The translations under genes and the position numbers were made by a program. A model generated the notes under the pieces. The model had not been told where the DNA came from. It saw only the letters and a program-made list of their open reading frames with translations, and searched no databases. Below are positions 1-4,762 of a stretch of DNA of 8,060 bases, in pieces. Where the stretch lies: the NCBI GenBank assembly GCA_049698215.1, contig JBAVXH010000361.1, forward strand, positions 1 to 8,060, written 5' to 3'. The stretch comes from PALSA-894 sp049698215. Its GTDB lineage: Bacteria; Pseudomonadota; Alphaproteobacteria; Rhizobiales; Xanthobacteraceae. Numbering within the stretch: position 1 is the first letter of the stretch; the number at the start of each line of letters is the position of its first letter.

Positions 1-482
1 CCTTCGATCTGCCCGCCCGCTCCCGCTCCGACGTTGGAGCCGCGCCGCCGCCACGGGTTCACCACCGGCCCGAAGCACGAGGTCTCGTTCGACGAGCCCA
101 TCGCGAACTCATCATTGTTGAGCTTGCCGAGCATCACCGCGCCGTCGCGCCAGAGATTGGTGGTCACGGTCGACTCGTAGGTCGGCGTGAATTCATCGAG
201 GATTTTCGAGCAAGCGGTGGTGCGCACGCCCTTCGTCGCGAACAGATCCTTGATGCCGAGCGGAATGCCTTCGAGCGGACCGCCCTCACCTTTTGCGAGC
301 CGCGCGTCGGACGCGCGCGCCATCGCGCGCGCCTGGTCAGGCGTTTCCTTCACGAAGGCATTGAGCGCGCGCGCCGCCTCGACCGCGCCGATGTGCGCGT
401 CGGTCAGCTCCAGCGCGGTGATGTCTTTGTTGCGCAGGCGCTCGCGTGCCTCGGCGAGCGTCAACGAGGTCAGGTCGGTCAT
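1..482 (-). CDS. gatA: Asp/Glu-tRNA(Asn/Gln) amidotransferase subunit A, 5' part (cut by window edge)
   Basis: GatA is the glutaminase subunit of GatCAB, which converts Glu-tRNA(Gln) or Asp-tRNA(Asn) to the amide form in the cytoplasm. About 160 N-terminal residues are visible, beginning MTDLTSLTLAEARERL. Residues 69-81 read PLEGIPLGIKDLF, the amidase-signature block whose K78 is the catalytic Ser-cisSer-Lys lysine. Residues 123-145 contain KLNNDEFAMGSSNETS and GPVVNPW, typical of GatA. The serine-rich PGGSSGGS block should follow closely but is not reached before the edge. An in-frame TGA at 492-494 fixes the start at 482. No Shine-Dalgarno sequence precedes it, and a palindromic repeat ends 13 bases upstream. 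It lies downstream of gatC on the same strand, separated by a small ORF and two repeats. Identity is very secure; the gene is incomplete only because the window ends. Confidence 0.96.
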   Translation of the reverse strand, partial: MTDLTSLTLAEARERLRNKDITALELTDAHIGAVEAARALNAFVKETPDQARAMARASDARLAKGEGGPLEGIPLGIKDLFATKGVRTTACSKILDEFTPTYESTVTTNLWRDGAVMLGKLNNDEFAMGSSNETSCFGPVVNPWRRRGSNVGAGAGGQIE

Positions 483-495
483 GGCTTTTGTTCAC

Positions 496-540
496 GCATG
501 ATCTTGTCCGAAAACCGGATGCCACTTTTCGGGATCATGC
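496..540. repeat. Palindromic intergenic repeat upstream of gatA
   Basis: The arms GCATGATC + CCGAAAA (left) and TTTTCGG + GATCATGC (right) pair over 15 bp. The left arm carries an extra TTGT bulge and the loop is 11 nt. The bipartite palindrome resembles short extragenic palindromes dispersed in rhizobial genomes, an identification made from memory. Its last base at 540 is also the final base (on the minus strand) of the preceding small ORF's TAG stop, and its other end is 13 bases from the gatA start. There is no T-run beyond the stem on the minus strand, so it is not a classical terminator. Confidence 0.8.
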
Positions 541-773
541 TAGTCGCAGATGAACTTGTTTTTCGGTTCCGTCTTCTTCATGTCGGAGGGTGCGCGCTGC
601 CGGATCAGGATCGTGCCGTCGGGCTGCTCCTCGCGGTAGAGCTCGCCCGGTTGCGGCAGGCCCATTGCGCGCAGGTCCTCCGCCGTATGACCGGCCGGCA
701 TCTTGCCCGCCGAAATGATGTCGATCAGCGCCCAGATGCGCTCGCGATCTCCGGTCTCGCAGGCCCAGCACAT
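540..773 (-). CDS. Small protein of unknown function in the gatC-gatA interval
   Basis: This is a 77-residue ORF that I do not recognise. The start is supported by a GGGGGAG stretch ending 9 bases before the ATG. The protein opens MCWACETGD, with a CxxC pair at residues 2 and 5, and has a third Cys near the C-terminus (ICD). The middle looks helical (ERIWALIDIISAG), followed by AEDLRAMGLPQPGELYRE. The C-terminal third is charged and Lys-rich. There is no signal peptide or membrane segment, so it is probably cytosolic. A CxxC with only one further Cys is too little to claim a zinc ribbon. It lies between gatC and gatA on the same strand and is likely co-transcribed, but nothing ties it to tRNA amidation. 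The TAG stop overlaps the 496-540 palindrome. Protein-like composition and a good ribosome site make it probably real. Confidence 0.7.
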   Translation of the reverse strand: MCWACETGDRERIWALIDIISAGKMPAGHTAEDLRAMGLPQPGELYREEQPDGTILIRQRAPSDMKKTEPKNKFICD

Positions 774-789
774 GGGTCAACGCTCCCCC

Positions 790-886
790 GTCATCCCGGA
801 AGCCGCGAAGCGGCTATCCGGGACCCATCCATCCCGCACTCGGCGCTCAATGGGTCCCGGCTCTCGCTGCGCTCGGCCGGGATGAC
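790..886. repeat. Long imperfect palindromic repeat between gatC and the small ORF
   Basis: The outer arms GTCATCCCGG (790-799) and CCGGGATGAC (877-886) are perfect complements. The inner arms CCGGGACCCAT (818-828) and ATGGGTCCCGG (850-860) pair over 11 bp. A small hairpin AGCCGC/GCGGCT sits at 801-815. The whole unit can fold as a branched cruciform. Repeats starting GTCATCCCGG are common between genes in Hyphomicrobiales (from memory). It lies entirely in the 3' untranslated interval 9 bases beyond the gatC stop and 16 bases upstream of the next start codon. It may stabilise or terminate the transcript, but no T-tract follows. Confidence 0.8.
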
Positions 887-895
887 ATTCGAAAT

Positions 896-1183
896 TCATT
901 CCACCACCTTCGGCACCAGAAAGAAATTGTCCTCCGTCGCCGGCGCATTCTTCACGATGTCCTGCGGAATGCCGCCGTCGGTCACCACGTCCTCACGCTT
1001 CTTCATCGCCATCGGCGTCACCGAGGTCATCGGCTCGACACCGTCGACATTCACCTCGGAGAGCTGCTCGACGAACGCCAGGATGCCATTGAGCTCGTCC
1101 TTGAGATGCTCAACTTCCTCGTCCTTCACGGCGATGCGCGCGAGATGCGCGATGCGGCGGACGGTGGCGGTATCGACGGACAT
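896..1183 (-). CDS. gatC: Asp/Glu-tRNA(Asn/Gln) amidotransferase subunit C
   Basis: GatC is the small subunit of GatCAB that wraps around and stabilises the GatA-GatB interface in tRNA-dependent Gln/Asn formation. The ORF is 95 residues, the normal length. The N-terminus MSVDTATVRRIAHLARIAV is the conserved GatC first helix. Residues 26-50 (LKDELNGILAFVEQLSEVNVDGVEP) and the motif GVEPMTSVTPM are also family-typical, as is the C-terminal DNFFLVPKVVE. GAAGGG ending 7 bases upstream serves as ribosome site. It is the first gene of the gatC-(small ORF)-gatA group. The 413-base gap to gatA is larger than in a compact gatCA pair because of the small ORF and two palindromes. No clear promoter was found in the 90 bases between it and the upstream terminator. 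Confidence 0.96.
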   Translation of the reverse strand: MSVDTATVRRIAHLARIAVKDEEVEHLKDELNGILAFVEQLSEVNVDGVEPMTSVTPMAMKKREDVVTDGGIPQDIVKNAPATEDNFFLVPKVVE

Positions 1184-1273
1184 GAAACGCCCTTCAAGAG
1201 TGTCCGCAAACCCCTAGCAGATCGCGATTCCGCCGCGCAATGCACGCCGGCCCGATTTGGGTGGCACCATTGG

Positions 1274-1304
1274 AAAAGCCTCTTGCGCGCGGGGCGCAAG
1301 AGGC
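1274..1304 (-). terminator. Rho-independent terminator of the beta-helix gene
   Basis: A perfect 11-bp stem GCCTCTTGCGC (1278-1288) / GCGCAAGAGGC (1294-1304) has a 5-nt loop. Read on the minus strand it is followed by TTTTCC. It lies about 50 bases past the beta-helix stop and separates that gene from gatC. A second hairpin at 1318-1340 (10 bp, one mismatch, TGC loop) lies just upstream of it. Confidence 0.8.
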
Positions 1305-1354
1305 CGGATTGCAAGCTCCGCGCCCTCTGCGAGAGCGCGGGAGGCCGGGACTGG

Positions 1355-2326
1355 CTAGTTCAGGATGTTGCCGCCGGAGTTGACGGCCGGGATCGGCGTC
1401 CCGTCGCCGCCGTTGGCGACGATGCGGTTATCCTTGAACGACTGCATGGTCCCGCCTGCATTGTTCACGCCGGTCCCATTACCGAAGATGGTGTTCCCAC
1501 CGAGTCGCGCGGACGAACCTGCGCCGCTCACCGACACGCCAGTGCCATTCATGGAGATCTTGCTCTCATCCACGAGCACATTGAGGCCGATCGCGGCGCT
1601 GATGAGCGAGACCCCCGCGGTGGACATGCCCGTGATGACGCTGCGCGAGATGTGCATGTTGGATGCGCCGCCCGCGCCTCCCGCGTCCATCAGCACGCCG
1701 TTGGGGCTGTTTTCCAAATGCGTGTTGTCGATGCTGATGTTGACGCTGGTGCCACCGGTCGGCCTGACCAGAATCGCGGCTTCGGTCGCGGCATTTCCGG
1801 TCTTGGAAATGTAGCTGTCCGCGATGAAGACCTTCGAGGTGCCGCCGCCGCCGGGTGCGACCTCGATGCCGTGGGTGGTCTGATTCCTGATCCGCACGTT
1901 GTGCACGTGCAGCGCCGAACCTTGCAGGAAACGAATGCCGGTGAACCCCATGCTGGCGGTATTCGAGCCTTCGATCTCCAGGTTCCGCAGATAGACGACA
2001 ACGCCCGCGGTATTGATGGTGAAGCCGTTGGTGAGAGAGTTCAGGACGCTGCCGAAGCCGAATGCGCAATCGATGGTGATGGATTTCGCGATTGTCGCCG
2101 CACCGAAGCCGCCCGCATCGAGGCAGTTGATCTCGCCGCCGTCGGCAGTCTTGCCGAGCGCGCCCGAGAAGGTCTTGCAGGGCGCCGTGCGGCTGCAGGG
2201 ATTGAGATCGTCGCCCACACCCGACACCCAGGTTCGCGTGGCCTGGGCGTGAGCCGGAGCGGAATACAACAATGGCGCCACCATCGTCGCGCCAAGAACG
2301 ATCGCCGAAAATGCTACCTTCTTCAT
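1355..2326 (-). CDS. Exported right-handed parallel beta-helix repeat protein
   Basis: The protein has 323 residues from the chosen start. A longer frame reaches 2389, but the ATG at 2326 has AGGAG 8 bases upstream and begins a clear signal peptide: MKK, a hydrophobic core, then SAPAHA|QA with cleavage near residue 27. The mature protein opens TRTWVSGVGDDLNPCSRT and has Cys pairs in PCSRTAPCK and around NCLD/IDCA that could form disulfides. From about residue 100 onward come short repeated Asn/Gly/Ser-rich turns (for example ALHVHNVRIRN, VFIADSYIS, NISIDNTHLEN), the coil pattern of pectate-lyase-like beta-helices. No catalytic residues stand out, so I infer an extracytoplasmic binding or structural protein rather than an enzyme. 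Similar exported beta-helix proteins are common in Bradyrhizobium-type genomes (from memory). It is monocistronic, with its own terminator. Fold call is strong, function unknown. Confidence 0.85.
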   Translation of the reverse strand: MKKVAFSAIVLGATMVAPLLYSAPAHAQATRTWVSGVGDDLNPCSRTAPCKTFSGALGKTADGGEINCLDAGGFGAATIAKSITIDCAFGFGSVLNSLTNGFTINTAGVVVYLRNLEIEGSNTASMGFTGIRFLQGSALHVHNVRIRNQTTHGIEVAPGGGGTSKVFIADSYISKTGNAATEAAILVRPTGGTSVNISIDNTHLENSPNGVLMDAGGAGGASNMHISRSVITGMSTAGVSLISAAIGLNVLVDESKISMNGTGVSVSGAGSSARLGGNTIFGNGTGVNNAGGTMQSFKDNRIVANGGDGTPIPAVNSGGNILN

Positions 2327-2595
2327 GATCAAATCTCCTGGTTGCCAAATTTCAAAAATACGAGGCGCACGGGTTGTGACGCCGCGCACACGGCCATGGC
2401 GCGATGCTGATAAAGTGGCAGCGTGCCCAGTCTTGACCGCGTTCGTGGGATTAGACGCAGCAAGAGGGTGTCAGGTTCAACTGAAGCGGGTAGAGCGGGA
2501 CTTGGGCTCAGGACGCCGCACTTCACGCGGCCGGCGGCCGGACACGTCAACATGGCGCCCCTAGGTACCACCGCCTATTTTGTGGGAATAATAGC
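2327..2595. other. Intergenic stretch without a recognised gene
   Basis: This is the upstream flank of the beta-helix gene. The AGGAG ribosome site of that gene lies at 2335-2339. Short reading frames cross it on both strands but have no ribosome sites or protein-like composition. I could not place a convincing minus-strand promoter; fragments such as TTGAAC and TCTAAT have poor spacing. Confidence 0.5.
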
Positions 2596-2623
2596 TTGAC
2601 ACTCGGCATGATAGGTTTATACT
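2596..2623 (+). promoter_or_regulatory. Near-consensus sigma70-type promoter driving no ORF
   Basis: TTGACA (2596-2601) is a perfect -35 box. TATACT (2618-2623) matches the -10 consensus at five of six positions after a 16-bp spacer. The local sequence is AT-rich inside very GC-rich DNA. The predicted start is near 2630, directly before a highly structured segment that has no credible coding frame. It is the best promoter match I found in the window. Confidence 0.7.
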
Positions 2624-2629
2624 CTGATG

Positions 2630-2966
2630 ATCCTGCTCACCGAGGGGCGCCGTCCGGAGGCATCCAGATCGAGCGGAGCAGGAGGCGGTCCCCGCGGCCG
2701 GCAGGCATGCCGGACCCGGGCGGCCCGGGGCTCCACCTAGAGGCTATTCAGGGCCTCCCGCCAGGAGCTGGCTGATCGGCGCGAAAATGCGCCGGAAAGC
2801 GTGGCCCGGGTTCCGAAAAGAGCCGCAGCAGAGCGCCGAGAGGCGCGCGCTTCTCCGATCGCAAGGAGGGGCGGGTGCGCCTCGCAAGCGCACCGTGGGT
2901 GACCTCGCAAGTCACCCGGGGGTCCGATCGCAAGGACCCCGCGTTTCTCGGCGCTCCGCTCCCCTC
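2630..2966 (+). ncRNA. Candidate structured non-coding RNA with four UCGCAA hairpin loops
   Basis: The transcript is predicted from the 2596-2623 promoter. A closing helix pairs GAGGGG (2642-2647) with CCCCTC (2961-2966). The 5' domain includes hairpins 2698-2713 (CCGGCA/TGCCGG), 2715-2729 (CCCGGG/CCCGGG) and 2778-2793 (GGCGC/GCGCC). The 3' domain has a 16-bp helix, 2831-2846 with 2941-2956, enclosing four almost contiguous hairpins at 2848-2873, 2874-2894, 2897-2917 and 2919-2940. Their stems differ in sequence, but the loops are GATCGCAA, CTCGCAA, CTCGCAA and GATCGCAA. G-U wobbles (2842/2945, 2843/2944, 2851/2870, 2852/2869) would be A-C mismatches on the other strand, so the plus strand is the folded one. 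It lacks the conserved motifs of RNase P RNA, tmRNA, SRP RNA and 6S RNA as I know them. It could be a free RNA or a long leader of the VOC gene. The 3' end is uncertain. Confidence 0.6.
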
Positions 2967-2967
2967 A

Positions 2968-2995
2968 CCGCATGTCGGGTTTACCCGATATGCGG
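2968..2995 (+). other. Strong hairpin at the 3' edge of the candidate RNA
   Basis: A 12-bp stem, CCGCATGTCGGG (2968-2979) with CCCGATATGCGG (2984-2995), has a TTTA tetraloop. The single G-U wobble at 2974/2989 again favours the plus strand. It is followed by CACGAAAAAGGG, not a T-run, so it is not a standard intrinsic terminator. It may mark the 3' end by processing or belong to a longer transcript. Confidence 0.6.
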
Positions 2996-3116
2996 CACGA
3001 AAAAGGGAGCGTGGATGAGGTCAGGCGCAGCCCGCGCGCCATCCAAAGCGGGCGGCGAAGCATTGCCTTTTGCGACGTCGCACGGAAGCCCTTGCGGGCG
3101 CGCCGCGTGCTTCCGG
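2996..3116. other. Non-coding stretch between the candidate RNA and the VOC promoter
   Basis: No gene is supported here. A stem-loop pairs CGGAAGC (3083-3089) with GCTTCCG (3109-3115), and GCCC/GGGC hairpins inside it compete. It is followed by GTTGTTC, too weak a U-run to call a terminator with confidence. Open frames on both strands lack ribosome sites. Confidence 0.4.
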
Positions 3117-3146
3117 TTGTTCGCGCCACAGCCGCCCCAATATAAG
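3117..3146 (+). promoter_or_regulatory. Putative promoter of the VOC gene
   Basis: TTGTTC (3117-3122) and TATAAG (3141-3146) are separated by 18 bp, giving a start near 3153 and a leader of about 19 bases before the ATG at 3172. The -10 sits in a local AT-rich patch (AATATAAG). The match is moderate; the gene could also be read from the promoter at 2596. Confidence 0.45.
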
Positions 3147-3171
3147 GGCGAGTGAACGGAAGGCCAGAACC

Positions 3172-4044
3172 ATGGACGCTCCAAACCCCTCCTCCCAGAT
3201 CACCTACGCGAACCGGACACCGCTGCGCATCGGCTCGGTCGGCTTGAAGGCGCGCGATCTCTCGCGGCTGATGGATTTCTACAGCCAGGCGATCGGGCTG
3301 CAGCTGATCGACCGCGACAGCAAGAGCGCGCGGCTCGGCGCCGGCGGGGTCACTCTCCTCGAGCTTCAGTCCGCACCGAACGCAACACCGGACGATCCGC
3401 GCACCGCCGGGCTCTATCACACCGCCTTCCTGCAGCCGACGCGCGGCGATCTCGGCCGCTGGCTGGCGCATGCGGCGCGCAATCGCGTGGCACTGACCGG
3501 CGCCTCGGATCACGCGGTGAGCGAAGCGATCTATCTCGACGATCCGGAAGGCAACGGCATCGAGGTCTATCGCGACCGCCTGCCCGAGGAATGGCGCTGG
3601 AACGGCGACCGCATCCACATGACCACCGAAAGGCTCAACCTCGATGATCTCGCGGCGCAAGCCGCCAACGCGAGCTATGCGGGCGCGCCGGACGGGCTGC
3701 GCATCGGGCACATTCATCTGCGCGTCGGCGATCTTGCCGTCACGCAGCAGTTCTATTGCGACACGCTCGGCCTCAACCCGACCGCCGGCCGCAACGGCGC
3801 GCTATTCATGTCATCGGGGCGCTATCATCACCACGTCGGCAGCAACACCTGGCATTCGGCCGGCGCCGGGCCGCGCGACGAGGATCGCGCCGGGCTCGCG
3901 TGGTTTGCGATCGAGGCGGCAGGACCCGCGGAACTGGATGGCGCGCTCGCGCGCCTCAAGGCCGCGAATGTGCCCGTGAAAAGTTCCACGCAAGGTTCCG
4001 AAGTGCGCGATCCGTTTGGGACTCGCGTGCGCTTTTCGGCGTGA
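3172..4044 (+). CDS. Two-domain VOC family protein, CatE-like (glyoxalase/extradiol dioxygenase fold)
   Basis: The protein has 290 residues, close to Bacillus CatE-type catechol 2,3-dioxygenases, which it resembles in LYHTAFLQP, SDHAVSEAIYLDDPEGNGIEVYRDRPxEEW-like blocks (residues 81-142) and the second-domain start RIGHIHLRVGDL (178-189). The frame extends upstream, but GGAAGG 8 bases before the ATG at 3172 and a promoter just ahead fix this start. The N-domain spans about 19-135 and the C-domain about 177-290. Candidate metal ligands are H83 and E131 in the first domain and H180/H182 in the second. By my alignment neither domain shows a complete two-His-one-Glu set: the first-strand His is S22/G24 in domain 1, and the last-strand Glu is R287 in domain 2. 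It is cytosolic, with no signal peptide. The fold is secure; ring-cleavage activity is only plausible. The zinc-ribbon gene follows after 49 bases. Confidence 0.88.
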   Translation: MDAPNPSSQITYANRTPLRIGSVGLKARDLSRLMDFYSQAIGLQLIDRDSKSARLGAGGVTLLELQSAPNATPDDPRTAGLYHTAFLQPTRGDLGRWLAHAARNRVALTGASDHAVSEAIYLDDPEGNGIEVYRDRLPEEWRWNGDRIHMTTERLNLDDLAAQAANASYAGAPDGLRIGHIHLRVGDLAVTQQFYCDTLGLNPTAGRNGALFMSSGRYHHHVGSNTWHSAGAGPRDEDRAGLAWFAIEAAGPAELDGALARLKAANVPVKSSTQGSEVRDPFGTRVRFSA

Positions 4045-4056
4045 TGCCTATATTGT

Positions 4057-4083
4057 CTCGGGTGGGCGACCCTCCGACCCGAG
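4057..4083 (+). promoter_or_regulatory. Leader hairpin overlapping the ribosome site of the zinc-ribbon gene
   Basis: CTCGGGT (4057-4063) pairs with ACCCGAG (4077-4083), and an inner GGG/CCC pairing stacks below it. The last three bases, GAG, are the first three of the GAGGAGG Shine-Dalgarno at 4081-4087. In a read-through transcript from the VOC gene the hairpin would partly mask that site. A TATATT at 4049-4054 could be a -10 box whose start would delete the hairpin's 5' strand. Confidence 0.45.
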
Positions 4084-4093
4084 GAGGCGTTCG

Positions 4094-4270
4094 ATGGAAC
4101 GGCTGTTCTTCACCTGTCCGGCGACCCGACGCAGCATCGATAGTGGCGTCACGACCGAGATCGGAACACTCCTGAAGATCAAATCCGCGAAGGTTCGCGT
4201 GCGCTGTCCGGCCTGCGGACAGGTTCACGAGTGGGTCGTGCGTGACGCGGAATTGCCGAAAGCGGCGTAA
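4094..4270 (+). CDS. Small zinc-ribbon-like protein
   Basis: The protein has 58 residues. The frame is open upstream to 4016, but GAGGAGG ends 6 bases before the ATG at 4094, making this the clear start. It begins MERLFFTCPATRRSIDSGV and contains RCPACGQVHEW at residues 37-47. C8, C38, C41 and H45 could bind one zinc ion, as in the small CP...CPxCGxxHxW proteins common in Bradyrhizobium-type genomes (family memory). There is no signal or membrane segment. Its role is unknown: zinc ribbons of this size usually mediate nucleic-acid or protein contacts. It follows the VOC gene by 49 bases on the same strand and may be read with it. It converges with the next, minus-strand gene across 33 bases. 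Confidence 0.8.
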   Translation: MERLFFTCPATRRSIDSGVTTEIGTLLKIKSAKVRVRCPACGQVHEWVVRDAELPKAA

Positions 4271-4303
4271 GCCGCATCATCCCGAAAAAGGGATGGCAAG
4301 ATC

Positions 4304-4708
4304 TCAGCGTGCGAGCTTGGTCATCGCCGCGGCGGCGCCGAACACCGTGAGCATCACCAGCGCAAGCACGCCACCGATAACCACCGGCACCATGTCGGAC
4401 GTGCGTGACGGCACCAGCGTCAACGCCTGGGTGCGGCGCCGCGCCGAGAAGCTTGCCGCGAGCGGCAGCGCATCGAGCGCATCGCGCGCCCGTTCGATCT
4501 CGGCGATGTCGCGCATCAGCTGGTCGGACACCGCGGGCTTATCCGGTGCGGCAACGACGAAAGCCGGCGCCGGTGCGGTTGCCGGCTCCACGCCCGCCGC
4601 AACGGCCGCGGGAGCCTCGCCTTTCATGGCCGCCGATGTCTCCACCATGGCGGACGCCGCCCAGGCATTCACCCATTCGTATCCGGCGTCGTTCCGTTCG
4701 CGCTCCAT
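4304..4708 (-). CDS. Hypothetical protein with a single C-terminal membrane anchor
   Basis: I do not recognise this 134-residue protein. AGAGGA ends 7 bases before the ATG at 4708. The N-terminal part (1-30) is polar with two Trp; 30-60 is an Ala/Pro/Val-rich, probably disordered stretch; 61-82 (SDQLMRDIAEIERARDALDA) is a probable amphipathic helix. One hydrophobic segment at about 107-128 (VPVVIGGVLALVMLTVFG...) is followed only by AMTKLAR. The arrangement suggests a tail-anchored inner-membrane protein with its bulk in the cytoplasm. It lies 85 bases downstream of the UPF0173 gene on the same strand and may be read with it or from its own promoter in the AT-rich gap. Protein-like composition, ribosome site and membrane segment make it credible; function is unknown. 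Confidence 0.7.
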   Translation of the reverse strand: MERERNDAGYEWVNAWAASAMVETSAAMKGEAPAAVAAGVEPATAPAPAFVVAAPDKPAVSDQLMRDIAEIERARDALDALPLAASFSARRRTQALTLVPSRTSDMVPVVIGGVLALVMLTVFGAAAAMTKLAR

Positions 4709-4762
4709 GACACGGTCCTCTTGACCTGTGAATGGTTAGGCGAACCCGGAAGGCGGCGCGAC

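Noticed and set aside
490..545. The 496-540 palindrome as an intrinsic terminator
   Set aside because: There is no T-run after the stem on the minus strand and it lies immediately before the gatA start in an operon.
1184..1277. gatC promoter
   Set aside because: Only poor matches such as TTGCGC and CTAGGG were found; not strong enough to report as a site.
1106..2410. A 434-codon plus-strand frame opposite the beta-helix gene
   Set aside because: It is a shadow of the exported beta-helix gene, which has a signal peptide, ribosome site and terminator on the minus strand.
2848..2940. Four regularly spaced hairpins as a CRISPR-like array
   Set aside because: The repeated part is only the 6-8 base loop, the stems differ completely, and unit spacing is about 22-26 bases with no spacers. 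It is RNA structure, not an array.
2630..2966. Possible RNase P RNA, tmRNA, SRP RNA or 6S RNA
   Set aside because: I looked for the GAGGAAAGTCC-type core of RNase P, the alphaproteobacterial tmRNA tag and T-arm, and the GGAAGGAAGCAGCC-type SRP core. None are present, and the tandem-hairpin layout does not fit 6S.
2787..3155. A 122-codon plus-strand open frame across the candidate RNA and downstream region
   Set aside because: It lacks a ribosome site, has Arg/Ala/Gly-rich low-information composition and runs across strong hairpins; RNA structure explains the sequence better.
2981..3184. A 67-codon minus-strand open frame (ending with a PFFVPHIG-like tail)
   Set aside because: It overlaps the VOC start and promoter and the 2968-2995 hairpin, has no good start context and looks like a translated non-coding repeat. 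Kept out of the gene list.
2965..3717. A 250-codon minus-strand open frame opposite the VOC gene
   Set aside because: It is an antisense shadow: the VOC frame has recognisable domains, ribosome site and promoter, while this frame is Arg/Ala-rich and unlike any known family.
4278..4295. Bidirectional terminator between the convergent zinc-ribbon and membrane-anchor genes
   Set aside because: CATCCC/GGGATG is a 6-bp stem with a GAAAAA loop and no T-run on either side. Too weak to call.
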